A DNA stretch of 64,000 bases from NCBI GenBank assembly GCA_028820635.1, contig JAPPIG010000043.1, positions 53,018 to 117,017 on the forward strand. Direction: 5' to 3'. The notes under the pieces are model-generated. The model did not search any database and was not told the origin of the DNA. It was given only the letters and a program-made list of their open reading frames with translations. The stretch comes from Candidatus Poribacteria bacterium. Its GTDB lineage: Bacteria > Poribacteria > WGA-4E > WGA-3G. How positions within the stretch are numbered: position 1 is the first letter of the stretch; every line of letters starts with the position of its first letter. A program made the translations under genes and the position numbers. Below are positions 52,679-63,113 of the stretch, one piece after another.

Positions 52679-55600
52679 ATGTCAATAACCGATTTTTTTC
52701 GCGGGAAGGTTTTACTGATTACAGGAGGTACTGCCTTCCTGGGGCAACCGATGGTTGCAAAGATTCTAACTTCTCTTCCAGATGTTCAAAAAATCTACCT
52801 TCTTATCCGAAGCCGAGTTGAGTCTAACGGTAAAGTCACCTCAGCCCAAGAGCGTTTTGAAAAAGAACTATTAACTTCCGATGTTTTTGGCGCGTTACGT
52901 CAGCTGCACGGTACACAGTTTGAAACATGGGTCAAGCAAAAAGTCACTGCTGTTGAAGGCGAGCTAACAGATGAACGTCTTGGCTTCAGTGATGCAGATT
53001 ATGCACATCTCCAAAATGAAGTAGACGTATTTATTAATATTGCTGGACTCGTTCAATTTGACCCTCCATTTGATGCATCACTAAAAGGTAACGCACTCGC
53101 AGCCAAGCATGTTGTAACGTTTGCTAAAGGGTGTTCAAACGCTATCTTCCTCCATGTTTCAACTGCTTATGTCTGCGGTGATAAATCGGGACATGTTCCA
53201 GAAGAATTACACCCACCTTACGAACAGTTCGCCCAACAACATAGCGAAAGAACCGGAAACACAATTCCACCAACACTCTCGGAAGAAATTGACTATCTAC
53301 TCAAATTGAATCAATCTATTCGCGATGAGGCTGACACACCTGAACAGACAGCGCATTTCCATCAGATTGCCGAAAAACAATTAAAGACAGATAAACGTAA
53401 GAGTAGGAAAAATATTGATGTGCTTGTTGAGGAAGCAAAATCAGATTGGCTTGAGGAACGTCTGGTTGAGGCAGGACTCACACACGCGCGTTCACGCGGA
53501 TGGAACGATACTTATACCTACATGAAATTCCTTGCTGAACATGTCATCATGGAATTGCGCGGCGATCTCCCCACTGCGATTATTCGTCCTTCGATTATTG
53601 AAAGTAGTATTGCTGAACCACATCCAGGGTGGCTCGGTAAGTATCGGATGTCTGAACCTTTGATTGTCGGCTTCGCAAAAGGACGGATCCCCGATTTTCC
53701 TGCCGATCCAGATATTATTTTAGATATTGTGCCTGTGGATTTCGTAGTGAATGCAATGTTAGCTGCTGCCGAAGCGATTTCAAAACGCGGTGGTATTGAA
53801 GTGTATCATGTTGCCACAGGCACGCAGAATCCATTATATTTTCGTGGCATCGTTGACGCGACTTCTGGGTATTTTACTGAAAATCCGATGATCGAAAACG
53901 GTAAACCGATCCCTGTTCCTGTTTGGCAATTTCCGAGTTTGGAACAATTCCAGAAAAAGGTTGAAGGTAAGATGCGCCTCCTTGGTTATGCAATTCAAGC
54001 ATTGACACTATTACCAACGCGATCGGCGAAACGAAAACGCCGGAAACTGTTTGTGAAACAGAGCAGTATTAAAGCGCTCCTGCATTACATACGAATTTAC
54101 GCACCTTACACCCGAACGAATTTTGAATTTGAAACGGAAAAGATGCAAACGCTTTACGATGAGCTCTCACCTATTGAAAAGCAACATTTTAATTTTGACG
54201 TTTCGCGAATTAGTTGGAAACAGTATTTTCAAGAAATTCACATTCCAGGCATTAAGCGGCATGTGCTAAAACTTGAAGATGAAGCAGCGGATACACCACA
54301 GCAGACAAAAGCATCTACCCAAGAAGAAGCAGACGAATATCCAGCACCCGCGCCGAATCCAATTGACAGGATTTCACCACGGACCATAGTCGATTTAATT
54401 GAAATTCAGGCAAAACGTATTCCCGATAAAATTGCTCTTCAAATGGTAAATGAGGGTGAATGGGAACGATATACCTACGCTGAAACCTACACACGTTCAC
54501 GCCATGCAGCATTTCAATTATGGAGTAGCGGTCTACGAAAGGGTGATAGAGTTGTTTTAGTCTCAGAAAACCAGCCTGAATGGTGTATTGCGTATCTCGC
54601 CGCATCTCAAATTGGCTGCGCAGTTGTTCCGCTTGACGCACAAACACCTATAAAAGAAGTATTAGCCATTGCTGAGTTCACTACAGCGAAAGCGATGCTA
54701 ATATCTGATGTGGTATTAACCAAATCAGGCACGCAGTTGATCGATACCGACATTCACCTGCAAAATATCAACAAGTTCAACGAAATCGTCAATTCAGATG
54801 AAGAAATTCCAACAGATTTTCCCAACGTAGAAATTAACCCAGATACCGTCGCGTCTATAATTTTCACGATGGGAACGACGGTAGATGCGAAAGGCGCAAT
54901 GTTAACGCATGGCGGCTTTATTTCAAATGTGCAAGCAGTTGCAAAGGCACTACCACCTACAGATGCAGAACGTATCTTGTCGTCGTTACCGCTGTATCAT
55001 GCACTAAGTTTTTCATGTAGTTTGTTAATGGCACTTTATAGCGGTACTACTGCTACTTATGTCAACGCACTCCGACCTACAACACTTCTCAAAACGATGC
55101 GTGAGGATAAGACCACTGCATTCATCGGTGTCCCAAGACTTTTCCAAATGCTCCAGAGTACCATTGAGCGACAGGCATCACGAGAAGAGACATCAGGGGA
55201 AACTTTAGCTGAAAGGGCGCAAACAGTTATGGGTGGACATATTCGTGTCCTTGTCAGCGGTGGTGCTGCGCTTTCTGATGCAGTTTACGACGGCTTCCAA
55301 AAATTTGGAATGACGCTTTATCAAGGTTATGGCATGACCGAAACCGCTCCTGTGCTAAGTGTCAATCCTTATCTAAATAGCAAACGCGGGTCCGTTGGTC
55401 CAGCGGTGGAAGGTGTGGAATTTGAGATTGCAAACCAGAATAGTGATGGTATCGGTGAGATTATTGCTAAGGGACCCAGTAATATGAAAGGTTACTATGA
55501 AAACCCACATGCCACCGAAAAAGCAATTCGGGACGGTTGGCTCTACACAGGCGATCTTGGATATATTGATGATGGTTATCTTTATATCACTGGCCATTGT

Positions 55601-56953
55601 AAAGATGTTATCGTACCTGCCTCTGGCAAAAATATCTACCCCGTTGAATTAGAAGCATTATATCAAAATACCCCTTCTATCGCTGAAATATGTGTCGTTG
55701 GCATTCCTTATGATGACGGTTCAGATACTGCTGTCCACGCGGTTATTGTCCCAACAAACAACAACGAAACGACTGAAGTAGAAATACAGAACCATCTCCA
55801 GAAAACCGCAAAGCAGCTGCCGAGTTACCAACAATTTCACAAAACACATCTATTTCAAGATGCTTTACCAAAAACAGAGAACGGAACTATTGATCGTCCG
55901 CGCGTTAAAGAACAGTTAGAGGAATTTCTGGCAGACGAACATGCTGCAATGATAGATGAATCTGAACACGATCAGAGTAGACGAAAAGATGCACTTTTGA
56001 CAGAAAATATCCCAGAAGAGATTTTATCACCACTTGCACAATTAGCACGCATGCCTGCTCACAAGATTCACTTGGATAGCCATTTAGATATTGACCTCGG
56101 TCTTGATTCGCTCACACGACTTGACCTGCTAATGCTCCTTGAATCACGATTGGGGCAAACAATTCCCGATGCAATGCTTGCCAATTTACAGACGGTGAAC
56201 GACGTTGTTGTATTAACTGAGACTTTCGCAAAAACAGAACCTAAAGAATCAGCCGATACAAAGGCAAAATCCTTAAAACTACGTGAAAAACCACATTGGT
56301 ATGCACGCGCGTTTCGTGCTGGCATTCGAAGTATCTACCGACGCCGTTTTTCATTTGAGTGTGTCGGGCTTGAGAATATTCCGAAAGGAAAACCCTACAT
56401 TATTATGCCAAACCACACAAGCCATTTAGATACCCTTACAGTTATAACCGCGCTCGGCAAGGATTCACACCGATTATGGACACTCGCTGCACGGGATTAT
56501 TGGTTCGGCAATCGGTTGCAAGGATGGTTCGCACACAATTGTCTCAACGCACTGCCGATCGAACGTGAAGGTAATTTTTCGCAGTTTCTGAAGGATTTGC
56601 GAATGGCAAACGCAGTGACGGAAGAAAATAATGGATTGCTGATTTTTCCAGAAGGCACACGTTCACTTGATGGCAAACTACAGTCTTTCAAACCGGGAAT
56701 TCTGAGTCTCCTGATTTATGGGCAGCAGGTGCCGATTATACCTGCTTACATTAAAGGTGCATTTGAAGTGTTACCAAAAGGGCAAAACTTTCCGAAAAAA
56801 CATCCGATTCGAATCGCTTTTGGAGAACCACTTCTATTTGAAGTTTCCCAAAAACCGGAGGACATCACGGAAAACTCGGAAATATATCAGAAATTTTTGA
56901 CAAAACTTGAAAACCGTGTTGCCGAACTCGGAGAGACATTCAGTAAGGATTGA
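52679..56953 (+). CDS. Multidomain lipid enzyme: acyl reductase (NAD_binding_4) - adenylation - ACP - PlsC acyltransferase
   Basis: A 1424-residue megaenzyme. Part 1 (about 8-400): thioester/fatty-acyl reductase-type SDR with LLITGGTAFLGQPMVAKIL and a YTYMKFLAEHVI active-site YxxxK near 280. Part 2 (about 565-1060): acyl-AMP/CoA ligase with FTMGTTVDAKGAMLTHG near 730 (a variant of TSGTTGxPKG), YQGYGMTETAPVL and YTGDLGYIDDGYL. Part 3 (about 1110-1190): carrier domain with DLGLDSLTRLD, the phosphopantetheine serine near 1143. Part 4 (about 1215-1424): PlsC acyltransferase with NHTSHLD near 1244 and EGTRSLDG. It probably activates a fatty acid, loads the carrier, and reduces or transfers it to glycerophospholipid. 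GGGAAT lies upstream of ATG. The HAD gene follows within three bases. Confidence 0.9.
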   Translation: MSITDFFRGKVLLITGGTAFLGQPMVAKILTSLPDVQKIYLLIRSRVESNGKVTSAQERFEKELLTSDVFGALRQLHGTQFETWVKQKVTAVEGELTDERLGFSDADYAHLQNEVDVFINIAGLVQFDPPFDASLKGNALAAKHVVTFAKGCSNAIFLHVSTAYVCGDKSGHVPEELHPPYEQFAQQHSERTGNTIPPTLSEEIDYLLKLNQSIRDEADTPEQTAHFHQIAEKQLKTDKRKSRKNIDVLVEEAKSDWLEERLVEAGLTHARSRGWNDTYTYMKFLAEHVIMELRGDLPTAIIRPSIIESSIAEPHPGWLGKYRMSEPLIVGFAKGRIPDFPADPDIILDIVPVDFVVNAMLAAAEAISKRGGIEVYHVATGTQNPLYFRGIVDATSGYFTENPMIENGKPIPVPVWQFPSLEQFQKKVEGKMRLLGYAIQALTLLPTRSAKRKRRKLFVKQSSIKALLHYIRIYAPYTRTNFEFETEKMQTLYDELSPIEKQHFNFDVSRISWKQYFQEIHIPGIKRHVLKLEDEAADTPQQTKASTQEEADEYPAPAPNPIDRISPRTIVDLIEIQAKRIPDKIALQMVNEGEWERYTYAETYTRSRHAAFQLWSSGLRKGDRVVLVSENQPEWCIAYLAASQIGCAVVPLDAQTPIKEVLAIAEFTTAKAMLISDVVLTKSGTQLIDTDIHLQNINKFNEIVNSDEEIPTDFPNVEINPDTVASIIFTMGTTVDAKGAMLTHGGFISNVQAVAKALPPTDAERILSSLPLYHALSFSCSLLMALYSGTTATYVNALRPTTLLKTMREDKTTAFIGVPRLFQMLQSTIERQASREETSGETLAERAQTVMGGHIRVLVSGGAALSDAVYDGFQKFGMTLYQGYGMTETAPVLSVNPYLNSKRGSVGPAVEGVEFEIANQNSDGIGEIIAKGPSNMKGYYENPHATEKAIRDGWLYTGDLGYIDDGYLYITGHCKDVIVPASGKNIYPVELEALYQNTPSIAEICVVGIPYDDGSDTAVHAVIVPTNNNETTEVEIQNHLQKTAKQLPSYQQFHKTHLFQDALPKTENGTIDRPRVKEQLEEFLADEHAAMIDESEHDQSRRKDALLTENIPEEILSPLAQLARMPAHKIHLDSHLDIDLGLDSLTRLDLLMLLESRLGQTIPDAMLANLQTVNDVVVLTETFAKTEPKESADTKAKSLKLREKPHWYARAFRAGIRSIYRRRFSFECVGLENIPKGKPYIIMPNHTSHLDTLTVITALGKDSHRLWTLAARDYWFGNRLQGWFAHNCLNALPIEREGNFSQFLKDLRMANAVTEENNGLLIFPEGTRSLDGKLQSFKPGILSLLIYGQQVPIIPAYIKGAFEVLPKGQNFPKKHPIRIAFGEPLLFEVSQKPEDITENSEIYQKFLTKLENRVAELGETFSKD

Positions 56954-56955
56954 TA

Positions 56956-57642
56956 ATGGAATCGCTTCAAAAAAAATCTATCGCCTTTTTTGATGTAGAT
57001 GGCACGCTACTCAGTTCGACGATTGCGCATTGTTATATCTGGTTGCGCACCTCCTCGCTATCTCCGATCCATAAATTTTTCTGGACCATCGGTTTCCTCC
57101 CGAAGATCGTCTATTACCTAATTCTTGATCGGATTAGTAGGGTAAAGTTTAATCTGGTTTTTTATAAGAACTATCGTGGCATGGATGCAGCAAAGGTAAA
57201 GGTATTAGCAACGGATATGTTTGAGAACTACCTTCGTCAGAAGATATTTCCTGAAGCCATTTCGCAAATAGAGGAGCATAAAGAGCAGGGGCATCACGTT
57301 GTTCTCTTGACGGGTTCTCTTGACTTTATTGCCCAGCCGATTGCAGAATTCTTTGAGGTTGATTCTGTTTTAGCTGCAAAACTTGTAGAAATAGGTGGAA
57401 AGTTTACTGGTGAATTGACAACTGAACCACTTATCGGAGAGCAAAAGGCGATTGCGTTGAAAAAGTTCGCTGAACAAGCAGGAATATCTCTTGATGTCTG
57501 TTATTCTTATAGTGATAGCCGATCCGATCTGCCGATGTTGGAAGCTGTGGGGAATCCAGTCGCTGTAAATCCAAGTAAAGCACTACGCAAACAAGCACTT
57601 GAGACAGATTGGGAAATCCACGAATGGATGCAAGCGTCATAA
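56956..57642 (+). CDS. HAD-IB family phosphatase
   Basis: A 228-residue HAD-superfamily subfamily IB hydrolase. Motif I is FFDVDGTLLS (nucleophile Asp), motif II VVLLTGSLDF, motif III-IV GEQKAIALKKFA then YSDSRSDLPMLEAVG. Relatives act as phosphoserine-phosphatase-like or lipid phosphatases, and HAD-IB domains are sometimes fused to PlsC acyltransferases. AAGGA lies before ATG 56956, and the upstream stop overlaps it almost directly, so the pair is coupled. It may dephosphorylate a lipid intermediate made by the preceding enzyme. Confidence 0.88.
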   Translation: MESLQKKSIAFFDVDGTLLSSTIAHCYIWLRTSSLSPIHKFFWTIGFLPKIVYYLILDRISRVKFNLVFYKNYRGMDAAKVKVLATDMFENYLRQKIFPEAISQIEEHKEQGHHVVLLTGSLDFIAQPIAEFFEVDSVLAAKLVEIGGKFTGELTTEPLIGEQKAIALKKFAEQAGISLDVCYSYSDSRSDLPMLEAVGNPVAVNPSKALRKQALETDWEIHEWMQAS

Positions 57643-57672
57643 ACGTTTACGGAAATTATAATGAGGTGAAAA

Positions 57673-57885
57673 ATGCAAGTCGATCGCTATCTTGAATCAA
57701 TGTCTGAACCACAGGACACAATGTTTGTTGAAATTGCGGGTATGCATCGGTTTACTCGTCGTGGTGATGACTGGGTAAAATTCCGAGAAGATTTAATTGA
57801 ACTGCTTGAACAGACTATTTCTGAGGAACTTTCTAAGGAATTTGCGGAAGCCACAGCGGATTGGGATTCTGAGGAATTGGATTAG
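57673..57885 (+). CDS. Small acidic hypothetical protein
   Basis: Seventy residues, acidic C-terminus, no membrane segment and no known family. GAGGTG sits five bases before ATG 57673. Gap of 30 bp from the HAD gene, same strand, so probably the third gene of that transcript. Confidence 0.6.
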   Translation: MQVDRYLESMSEPQDTMFVEIAGMHRFTRRGDDWVKFREDLIELLEQTISEELSKEFAEATADWDSEELD

Positions 57886-58021
57886 ATTTCTGTTTTCAGT
57901 TCCCAAAAATTTCCAATTTTCTCAAAGGTTTCTTTCTGTAGGGGTGGCTTCCTCGTCGTGGCCATGTCCAAATGTTGAAAAAACACGAAAACTGAATGGT
58001 TATGATGTAGAATTACCATCC

Positions 58022-58051
58022 TTGACAGAGAGGCTTTGTTAAGGTTAAAAT
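58022..58051 (+). promoter_or_regulatory. Candidate metG promoter
   Basis: TTGACA (58022-58027), 18 bp, TAAAAT (58046-58051). The -35 box is consensus and the -10 box matches at five of six. Predicted start about 50 bp before the metG ATG. The 226-bp gap upstream shows no RNA gene. Confidence 0.5.
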
Positions 58052-58111
58052 TTGGATTAATGTCAGTTATTGAACAAAAGGATAAAACAGATACAATCTT
58101 AGAAGAACAGA

Positions 58112-59998
58112 ATGAACACATTTTACATTACTACCCCTATCTACTACGTCAACGGTGAACCACATGCAGGGCACGCCTATACCACCATCGTTTCTGATGT
58201 CTTGGCACGCTATCACCGCGTCAAAGGAGATCAAGTATTCTTCCTCACCGGCGTTGATGAGCACGGTGCAAACGTCCATAAAGTCGCTGAGAACGCAGGT
58301 CTTGCCCCGCAAGAATATTGCGATAAGATGACACCCATATTTACTGAACTTTGGGAACGGTTGAATATCTCACACGACATCTTTCTACGCACCACAAGCG
58401 ACATGCACAAACGCGGTGCTAAGAAATTCCTTACAGCTCTTTACGACAGCGGAGATGTTTACAAGGCTCCCTATGAGGGCTACTATTGCCGGCCGTGTGA
58501 GCGATTCGTTCCTGAAAAAGAGTTAACAGACGAGAAAATCTGTCCTATCCACAAGTTGCCTTTAGAATGGATTGAGGAAGAGAATTATTTCTTTAGACTC
58601 TCCAAATATCAAGACCGCTTACTCGCGCACATCCATGAAAACCCACTATTTATCTATCCCGAAAGTAGACGAAATGAACTTTTGAGCGTACTCGATTCTG
58701 GCTTAGAGGATATAAGCATATCTCGTTCCTCCGTCTCTTGGGGAATCTCTTTACCGTTTGATCCTGAGCATATCGTCTATGTCTGGATTGAAGCGTTGAT
58801 GAACTATATGACAGCACTCGGTTATGAAACCGATAATGAGCGATACCACACCTTTTGGCCCGCCAATGTCCACATGATGGCAAAGGACATCACCCGTTTT
58901 CATGCCTTGATCTGGCCCGCAATGTTGATGGCTATTGACTTACCCCTACCCAAACAAATTGTCGCCCACGGTTGGTTGACAAAGGATGGCGAAGCACTGA
59001 GTAAAACGCGAGGTATTGTCATTGATATGGACACAGACATTGAAACTTACGGATTAGATGCATTCCGTTATTACCTCCTCCGTGAATTTAGTTTTGGCAA
59101 CGATGGTGACTACCGTCCTACCCGTTTGCATGAACGTTATAATGCAGACCTTGCAAATGATTTGGGTAATCTACTCAATCGCGTGCTTGGCTTACTCAAC
59201 AAAAATTTCGATGGTATCCCAGCACCGACAACACCGGGTGAATTTGATGATGAAGTCAAAGAGATGGCACAGACAACAGTAGATAAATTAGATGAGCACA
59301 TAAAAGCGTTTGCTTTTGACAGCGCATTGGAAACTATCTGGGAGTTTGTGCGACGTGTCAACCGTTATGTGCAACAAACTGAAGTTTGGACCCTTGCGAA
59401 GCCAGAGACAAAACCGAGAATGGGAACCATCCTTTACAATAGTTTAGAGGCACTAAGGTTCGTTTCAGTCCTGATTTCACCGTTTATACCAGAGACGGCT
59501 GAGAAGATTCAGAAACAGATCGGTTTAACGGAATTTGATACCGTTTCGGATTGGGGACGTTTACCTATAGACCTAAAAGTCAGCAAAGGTGAACCTATCT
59601 TCCCGCGTATTGATCTGAAAAAAGAAAAAGCACCGCAACCGAAAGCAGCCAAACCTAAACAAAAATCGAAAGAGACCAACCTAATATCCTTTGCCGACTT
59701 CCAAAAACTTGATTTAAGGATTGGAAATATCATCTCCGCAGAACCGATTGAAGGTGCTGACCGACTCCTCAAATTGCAGGTAGACCTCGGCACAGAAAAA
59801 CGGCAAGTAGTCGCAGGAATAGCAGAACACTATAAACCGGATGCTTTGATAGGCAAACAGGTAATTGTAGTGGTCAATTTAGAACCTGCCACAATTCGTA
59901 ATGTTGAGTCACACGGCATGATTCTCGCAGCGAGCGGTGATACGGTGGTGTTAGCAAGTCCTGAAACTGAAGTTCCACTTGGCACACAAGTAAAGTAG
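58112..59998 (+). CDS. metG: Methionyl-tRNA synthetase
   Basis: A 628-residue class I synthetase charging tRNA-Met. The signature HIGH-type motif is PIYYVNGEPHAGHAYTT, and the KMSKS-type loop reads DGEALSKTRG. A single zinc knuckle (YCRPCERF ... CPIHKLP) follows the second-half insertion. The anticodon-binding helical domain comes next. The C-terminal region (about 520-628) is a tRNA-binding (Trbp111-like) domain: FADFQKLDLRIGNIISAEPIEGADRLLKLQVDLG. Full length, with no missing motif. Confidence 0.96.
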   Translation: MNTFYITTPIYYVNGEPHAGHAYTTIVSDVLARYHRVKGDQVFFLTGVDEHGANVHKVAENAGLAPQEYCDKMTPIFTELWERLNISHDIFLRTTSDMHKRGAKKFLTALYDSGDVYKAPYEGYYCRPCERFVPEKELTDEKICPIHKLPLEWIEEENYFFRLSKYQDRLLAHIHENPLFIYPESRRNELLSVLDSGLEDISISRSSVSWGISLPFDPEHIVYVWIEALMNYMTALGYETDNERYHTFWPANVHMMAKDITRFHALIWPAMLMAIDLPLPKQIVAHGWLTKDGEALSKTRGIVIDMDTDIETYGLDAFRYYLLREFSFGNDGDYRPTRLHERYNADLANDLGNLLNRVLGLLNKNFDGIPAPTTPGEFDDEVKEMAQTTVDKLDEHIKAFAFDSALETIWEFVRRVNRYVQQTEVWTLAKPETKPRMGTILYNSLEALRFVSVLISPFIPETAEKIQKQIGLTEFDTVSDWGRLPIDLKVSKGEPIFPRIDLKKEKAPQPKAAKPKQKSKETNLISFADFQKLDLRIGNIISAEPIEGADRLLKLQVDLGTEKRQVVAGIAEHYKPDALIGKQVIVVVNLEPATIRNVESHGMILAASGDTVVLASPETEVPLGTQVK

Positions 59999-60029
59999 TA
60001 GCCATGCATTACTTTCTGTAACTCCCAAA

Positions 60030-63000
60030 ATGCAAAATATAGAAACCATCCTTAAAAATCGCATAGAGAGCAATGTGGCACACACCTTTGTTGTTATTGT
60101 TCCGACTGATGCTGCGCGCTTAAAACGTCAACGCGAACTGATCCTGTATCACCCAAACCGGACGGTCTCTAATCTGCATGTGTATACGAGCGAAGATTTC
60201 GTTCAAAGATTATATAACCAAGTTCGTCCATCACGACAACATATCTCATCAGGACTTCAAAACCTCTGGCTGAACGAAATAGTAAATCCCGACGCTAATG
60301 ACCCCGACAGTTATTACGCGTTCCGCCCAAACCAAAATATCCCGGTTCCCGATAGCACACTCTCCCTCATCGCTGACACGATAGATAATCTTAGAGAACG
60401 AGGCGAATCCCCACAGAACATCGCAACGGACAACCCAACCAAGACTGACTTAGCTGATATTTACAATAGATACGAGGCAAGACTTGGAAACCGATGGGTA
60501 GATGGGAAGGGCAAACATCTTTATCTTGCGAATAATTTTGAAGACGAGTTTTTTAAAAACGCATTTCCCTTTGTTGACCTTGTTGTTGTCGAAGGTTTTA
60601 CGGTGCTTTCAAAAGCCGACATTAAAATCTTAAAAAACATCGCAGGAATACCTGAGATGCAGATGTGGTTCCGCACTGATTGTTACCCAGAAAATGAACA
60701 CCTCTATAAAAATATAGCCGACCTCGCGCAGGAATTTGAGGACGCAAGTGTTCAGATTGATTCTAAGTATGAACGCAACCACAATCGACACCAGCATTTT
60801 GTCGAAAATCTGTTCCAGACAAATACGACTTTGAATAACAAAAAAGATCTGAATGATCAGATTAAAGTTTTAAAACCAACTGACCGATCCGAAGAAGTAG
60901 AGCAGATCGCTTATCTAATTCAAAAGCATGTATCAGACGGTGACTGCAAACTCGGTGACATCTGTTTGGCATACTACAACGTGGGTCAATATCAACAGCG
61001 GATTGCTGAGATTTTTCCTGCTTACGGTATCCCTTACTCACTTTCAGAAAATATCCCGTTGACAAATTCAGAAGTCGTTAAAGAAATTTTTTCTCGACTT
61101 TCAGCAAACCGAGTGTCTATAGGCAACACCTATTTCTCTGATGTCAAACCCGCATCACATACACGCACATTTCACCCCGAAGAATTTCAGGAATATGTTG
61201 ACAATTTACTGAATAATGGCGAAGTCCTTCAGCACATTCTAAACCCGATGCTGATAAAAAATAGGGAAATCGTTGAAAGTGAAGTGAACGCATTCCAGCA
61301 ATTCAAAAAGATTGTTAAAGAACTTTGTGCTGTCCTAAAATCGGAAGGGAATAGGTCTGACCGTCTTGAGGACTATATTAAAAAACTTCACTACGTTGCA
61401 AAGCACACACACTATCAAAATAGAGCATCGTTAAAAAGTGAAACCGTCAAAATTGTCACACTCGGTGAACTTAGAAGTTTAGAGTTTGATACAGTCTTTT
61501 TAGGAGATTTCGTAGAGGGTGGATTCCCTCCGGCATATCGTCCTGATCCACTGTTCCCGGAAAGTCCATATCGCACTGAAGAGGAACAACTGCACGATAA
61601 TCGATTCCTATTTTATCGGGTTCTAAAATCCTTTCGTGAACGACTGTATCTCCTTGTGCCGAAACGCGAAGGTGAATCTGAATTAATTCCGTCCATATTT
61701 CAGACACAATTAGAGGCAATCGCCTGCATTGGAGAAGAAGCCTTTGCAAATTTTACCTGCAAGAGTATTTCCGGGTTTCTCAGCGCTTACGGCAATTATG
61801 TTTGGACAACTGATAGCTCCGCTGACACTGAATTTCCATCCGAAATCTCAGACATGCGTCCCTTAATTGACCATGTTGTTTCAGTTGAAAAGAGCCGTGA
61901 GCAAACTCACGATCAACGGACGTATGAAGGAATCTTGAGCACTGAAGAATTAACTCAGAACAGTCAGGATGATTTAGCAAAACTCCGTAATAATGTATAT
62001 TCAGTCACAGATTTGGAAACTTATGCAAAGTGTCCATTTCAGTATTTCGTCGCTAAAGTCCTAAAATCCAAGGGGAAAGAAGAAGATGTTGAAGATGAAC
62101 CATCCAGTCTTGAAAAGGGATCATTGATTCATGAAGTTCTCTGTGAGTTCTTCAAGAACTGTCGTGCCAACGAAGACTTGTCAATCGCAAAATGTTCCGA
62201 TGAAACCTTTGAACGAGCCACGCAACAATTAGATGAAGTCCTATATAGCAAATCTGAGGACAAGCGTTTGGAGCGTTCTGATGTCAGTGAAGATAACCTA
62301 TTTTGGAAAATTGAAATAGAAAAACAGCGCGTTGCATTACACAAATGGCTTAAAGCAGAACGCTCCTACGATCTGCATGTCATGCCACGTTACTTTGAAG
62401 TTAGTTTTGGACAAACACAAGGGACAAGAGATCCTGAACTTAGTCGTTCTGAACCAATTTTAATTGGCGACGTGAATATGACCGGCAGAATAGATCGTAT
62501 TGACATCGGTGGCGGAAGTTATAATGTCATTGACTATAAGACAGGTAGTTCGAAGATTCTCATGAATGATATCTTGGAGGGACGAAGCATACAACTACCG
62601 ATATACCTACAGATTGTGCAGAAACTGTTAGAAAATAGAGGCATAACGGATTCAGAACCAGCAGCAGGTCTCTATCACAAAATCAGGTTAGACGAATGCA
62701 AAGTTGAACTTGGCATAGGAGCAGAATCCTTCAATGACATTGCATATAGAAATTTCAATGGTTCAAAATGGGGATCATTTGGTTCGACTAATGGTCAGTT
62801 ATTAGAGGACGAACTTTTTGACAGGCGGCTTGAGCGCGTCAAAGGTTATGTCCAACAGTACGTAGATAGTATCGTTAACGGTATCTTTCCCCTTATTACG
62901 CATGTAGATTCATTCATAGACTCGGAAGTGGAAGGCGATACACCTATTACGCCTAAAGATATTACACAACCATGTAATTATTGTGCTTACAAACGGATTT

Positions 63001-63044
63001 GCCGTGTCGGTGCATTTGTTGAGGCGAGTCAATCCGAAGAATAG
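60030..63044 (+). CDS. AddB-like PD-(D/E)XK nuclease protein, Walker A not seen
   Basis: A 1004-residue protein resembling the AddB/RexB subunit of AddAB helicase-nucleases, or the PD-(D/E)XK helicase-like family. The N-terminus FVVIVPTDAARLKRQRELIL is the AddB start but lacks an ATP-binding GxxGxGKT. The middle has helicase-like blocks (VKIVTLGELRSLEFDTVFLGDFVEGGFPP). The C-terminus is a nuclease: MTGRIDRIDIGGGSYNVIDYKTGS gives the D...DYK core. The iron-sulfur cysteines are Cys in YAKCPFQYF and CNYCAYKRICRV. It probably trims DNA ends with a UvrD-like partner, which is not in the window. Adjacent to metG and sodA. Confidence 0.85.
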   Translation: MQNIETILKNRIESNVAHTFVVIVPTDAARLKRQRELILYHPNRTVSNLHVYTSEDFVQRLYNQVRPSRQHISSGLQNLWLNEIVNPDANDPDSYYAFRPNQNIPVPDSTLSLIADTIDNLRERGESPQNIATDNPTKTDLADIYNRYEARLGNRWVDGKGKHLYLANNFEDEFFKNAFPFVDLVVVEGFTVLSKADIKILKNIAGIPEMQMWFRTDCYPENEHLYKNIADLAQEFEDASVQIDSKYERNHNRHQHFVENLFQTNTTLNNKKDLNDQIKVLKPTDRSEEVEQIAYLIQKHVSDGDCKLGDICLAYYNVGQYQQRIAEIFPAYGIPYSLSENIPLTNSEVVKEIFSRLSANRVSIGNTYFSDVKPASHTRTFHPEEFQEYVDNLLNNGEVLQHILNPMLIKNREIVESEVNAFQQFKKIVKELCAVLKSEGNRSDRLEDYIKKLHYVAKHTHYQNRASLKSETVKIVTLGELRSLEFDTVFLGDFVEGGFPPAYRPDPLFPESPYRTEEEQLHDNRFLFYRVLKSFRERLYLLVPKREGESELIPSIFQTQLEAIACIGEEAFANFTCKSISGFLSAYGNYVWTTDSSADTEFPSEISDMRPLIDHVVSVEKSREQTHDQRTYEGILSTEELTQNSQDDLAKLRNNVYSVTDLETYAKCPFQYFVAKVLKSKGKEEDVEDEPSSLEKGSLIHEVLCEFFKNCRANEDLSIAKCSDETFERATQQLDEVLYSKSEDKRLERSDVSEDNLFWKIEIEKQRVALHKWLKAERSYDLHVMPRYFEVSFGQTQGTRDPELSRSEPILIGDVNMTGRIDRIDIGGGSYNVIDYKTGSSKILMNDILEGRSIQLPIYLQIVQKLLENRGITDSEPAAGLYHKIRLDECKVELGIGAESFNDIAYRNFNGSKWGSFGSTNGQLLEDELFDRRLERVKGYVQQYVDSIVNGIFPLITHVDSFIDSEVEGDTPITPKDITQPCNYCAYKRICRVGAFVEASQSEE

Positions 63045-63113
63045 TTGTTTGCACATAATTATTCAGGTTTCTTATAATCCACATAATCCGCTATTCACAG
63101 AGAAAAGTAAAAC

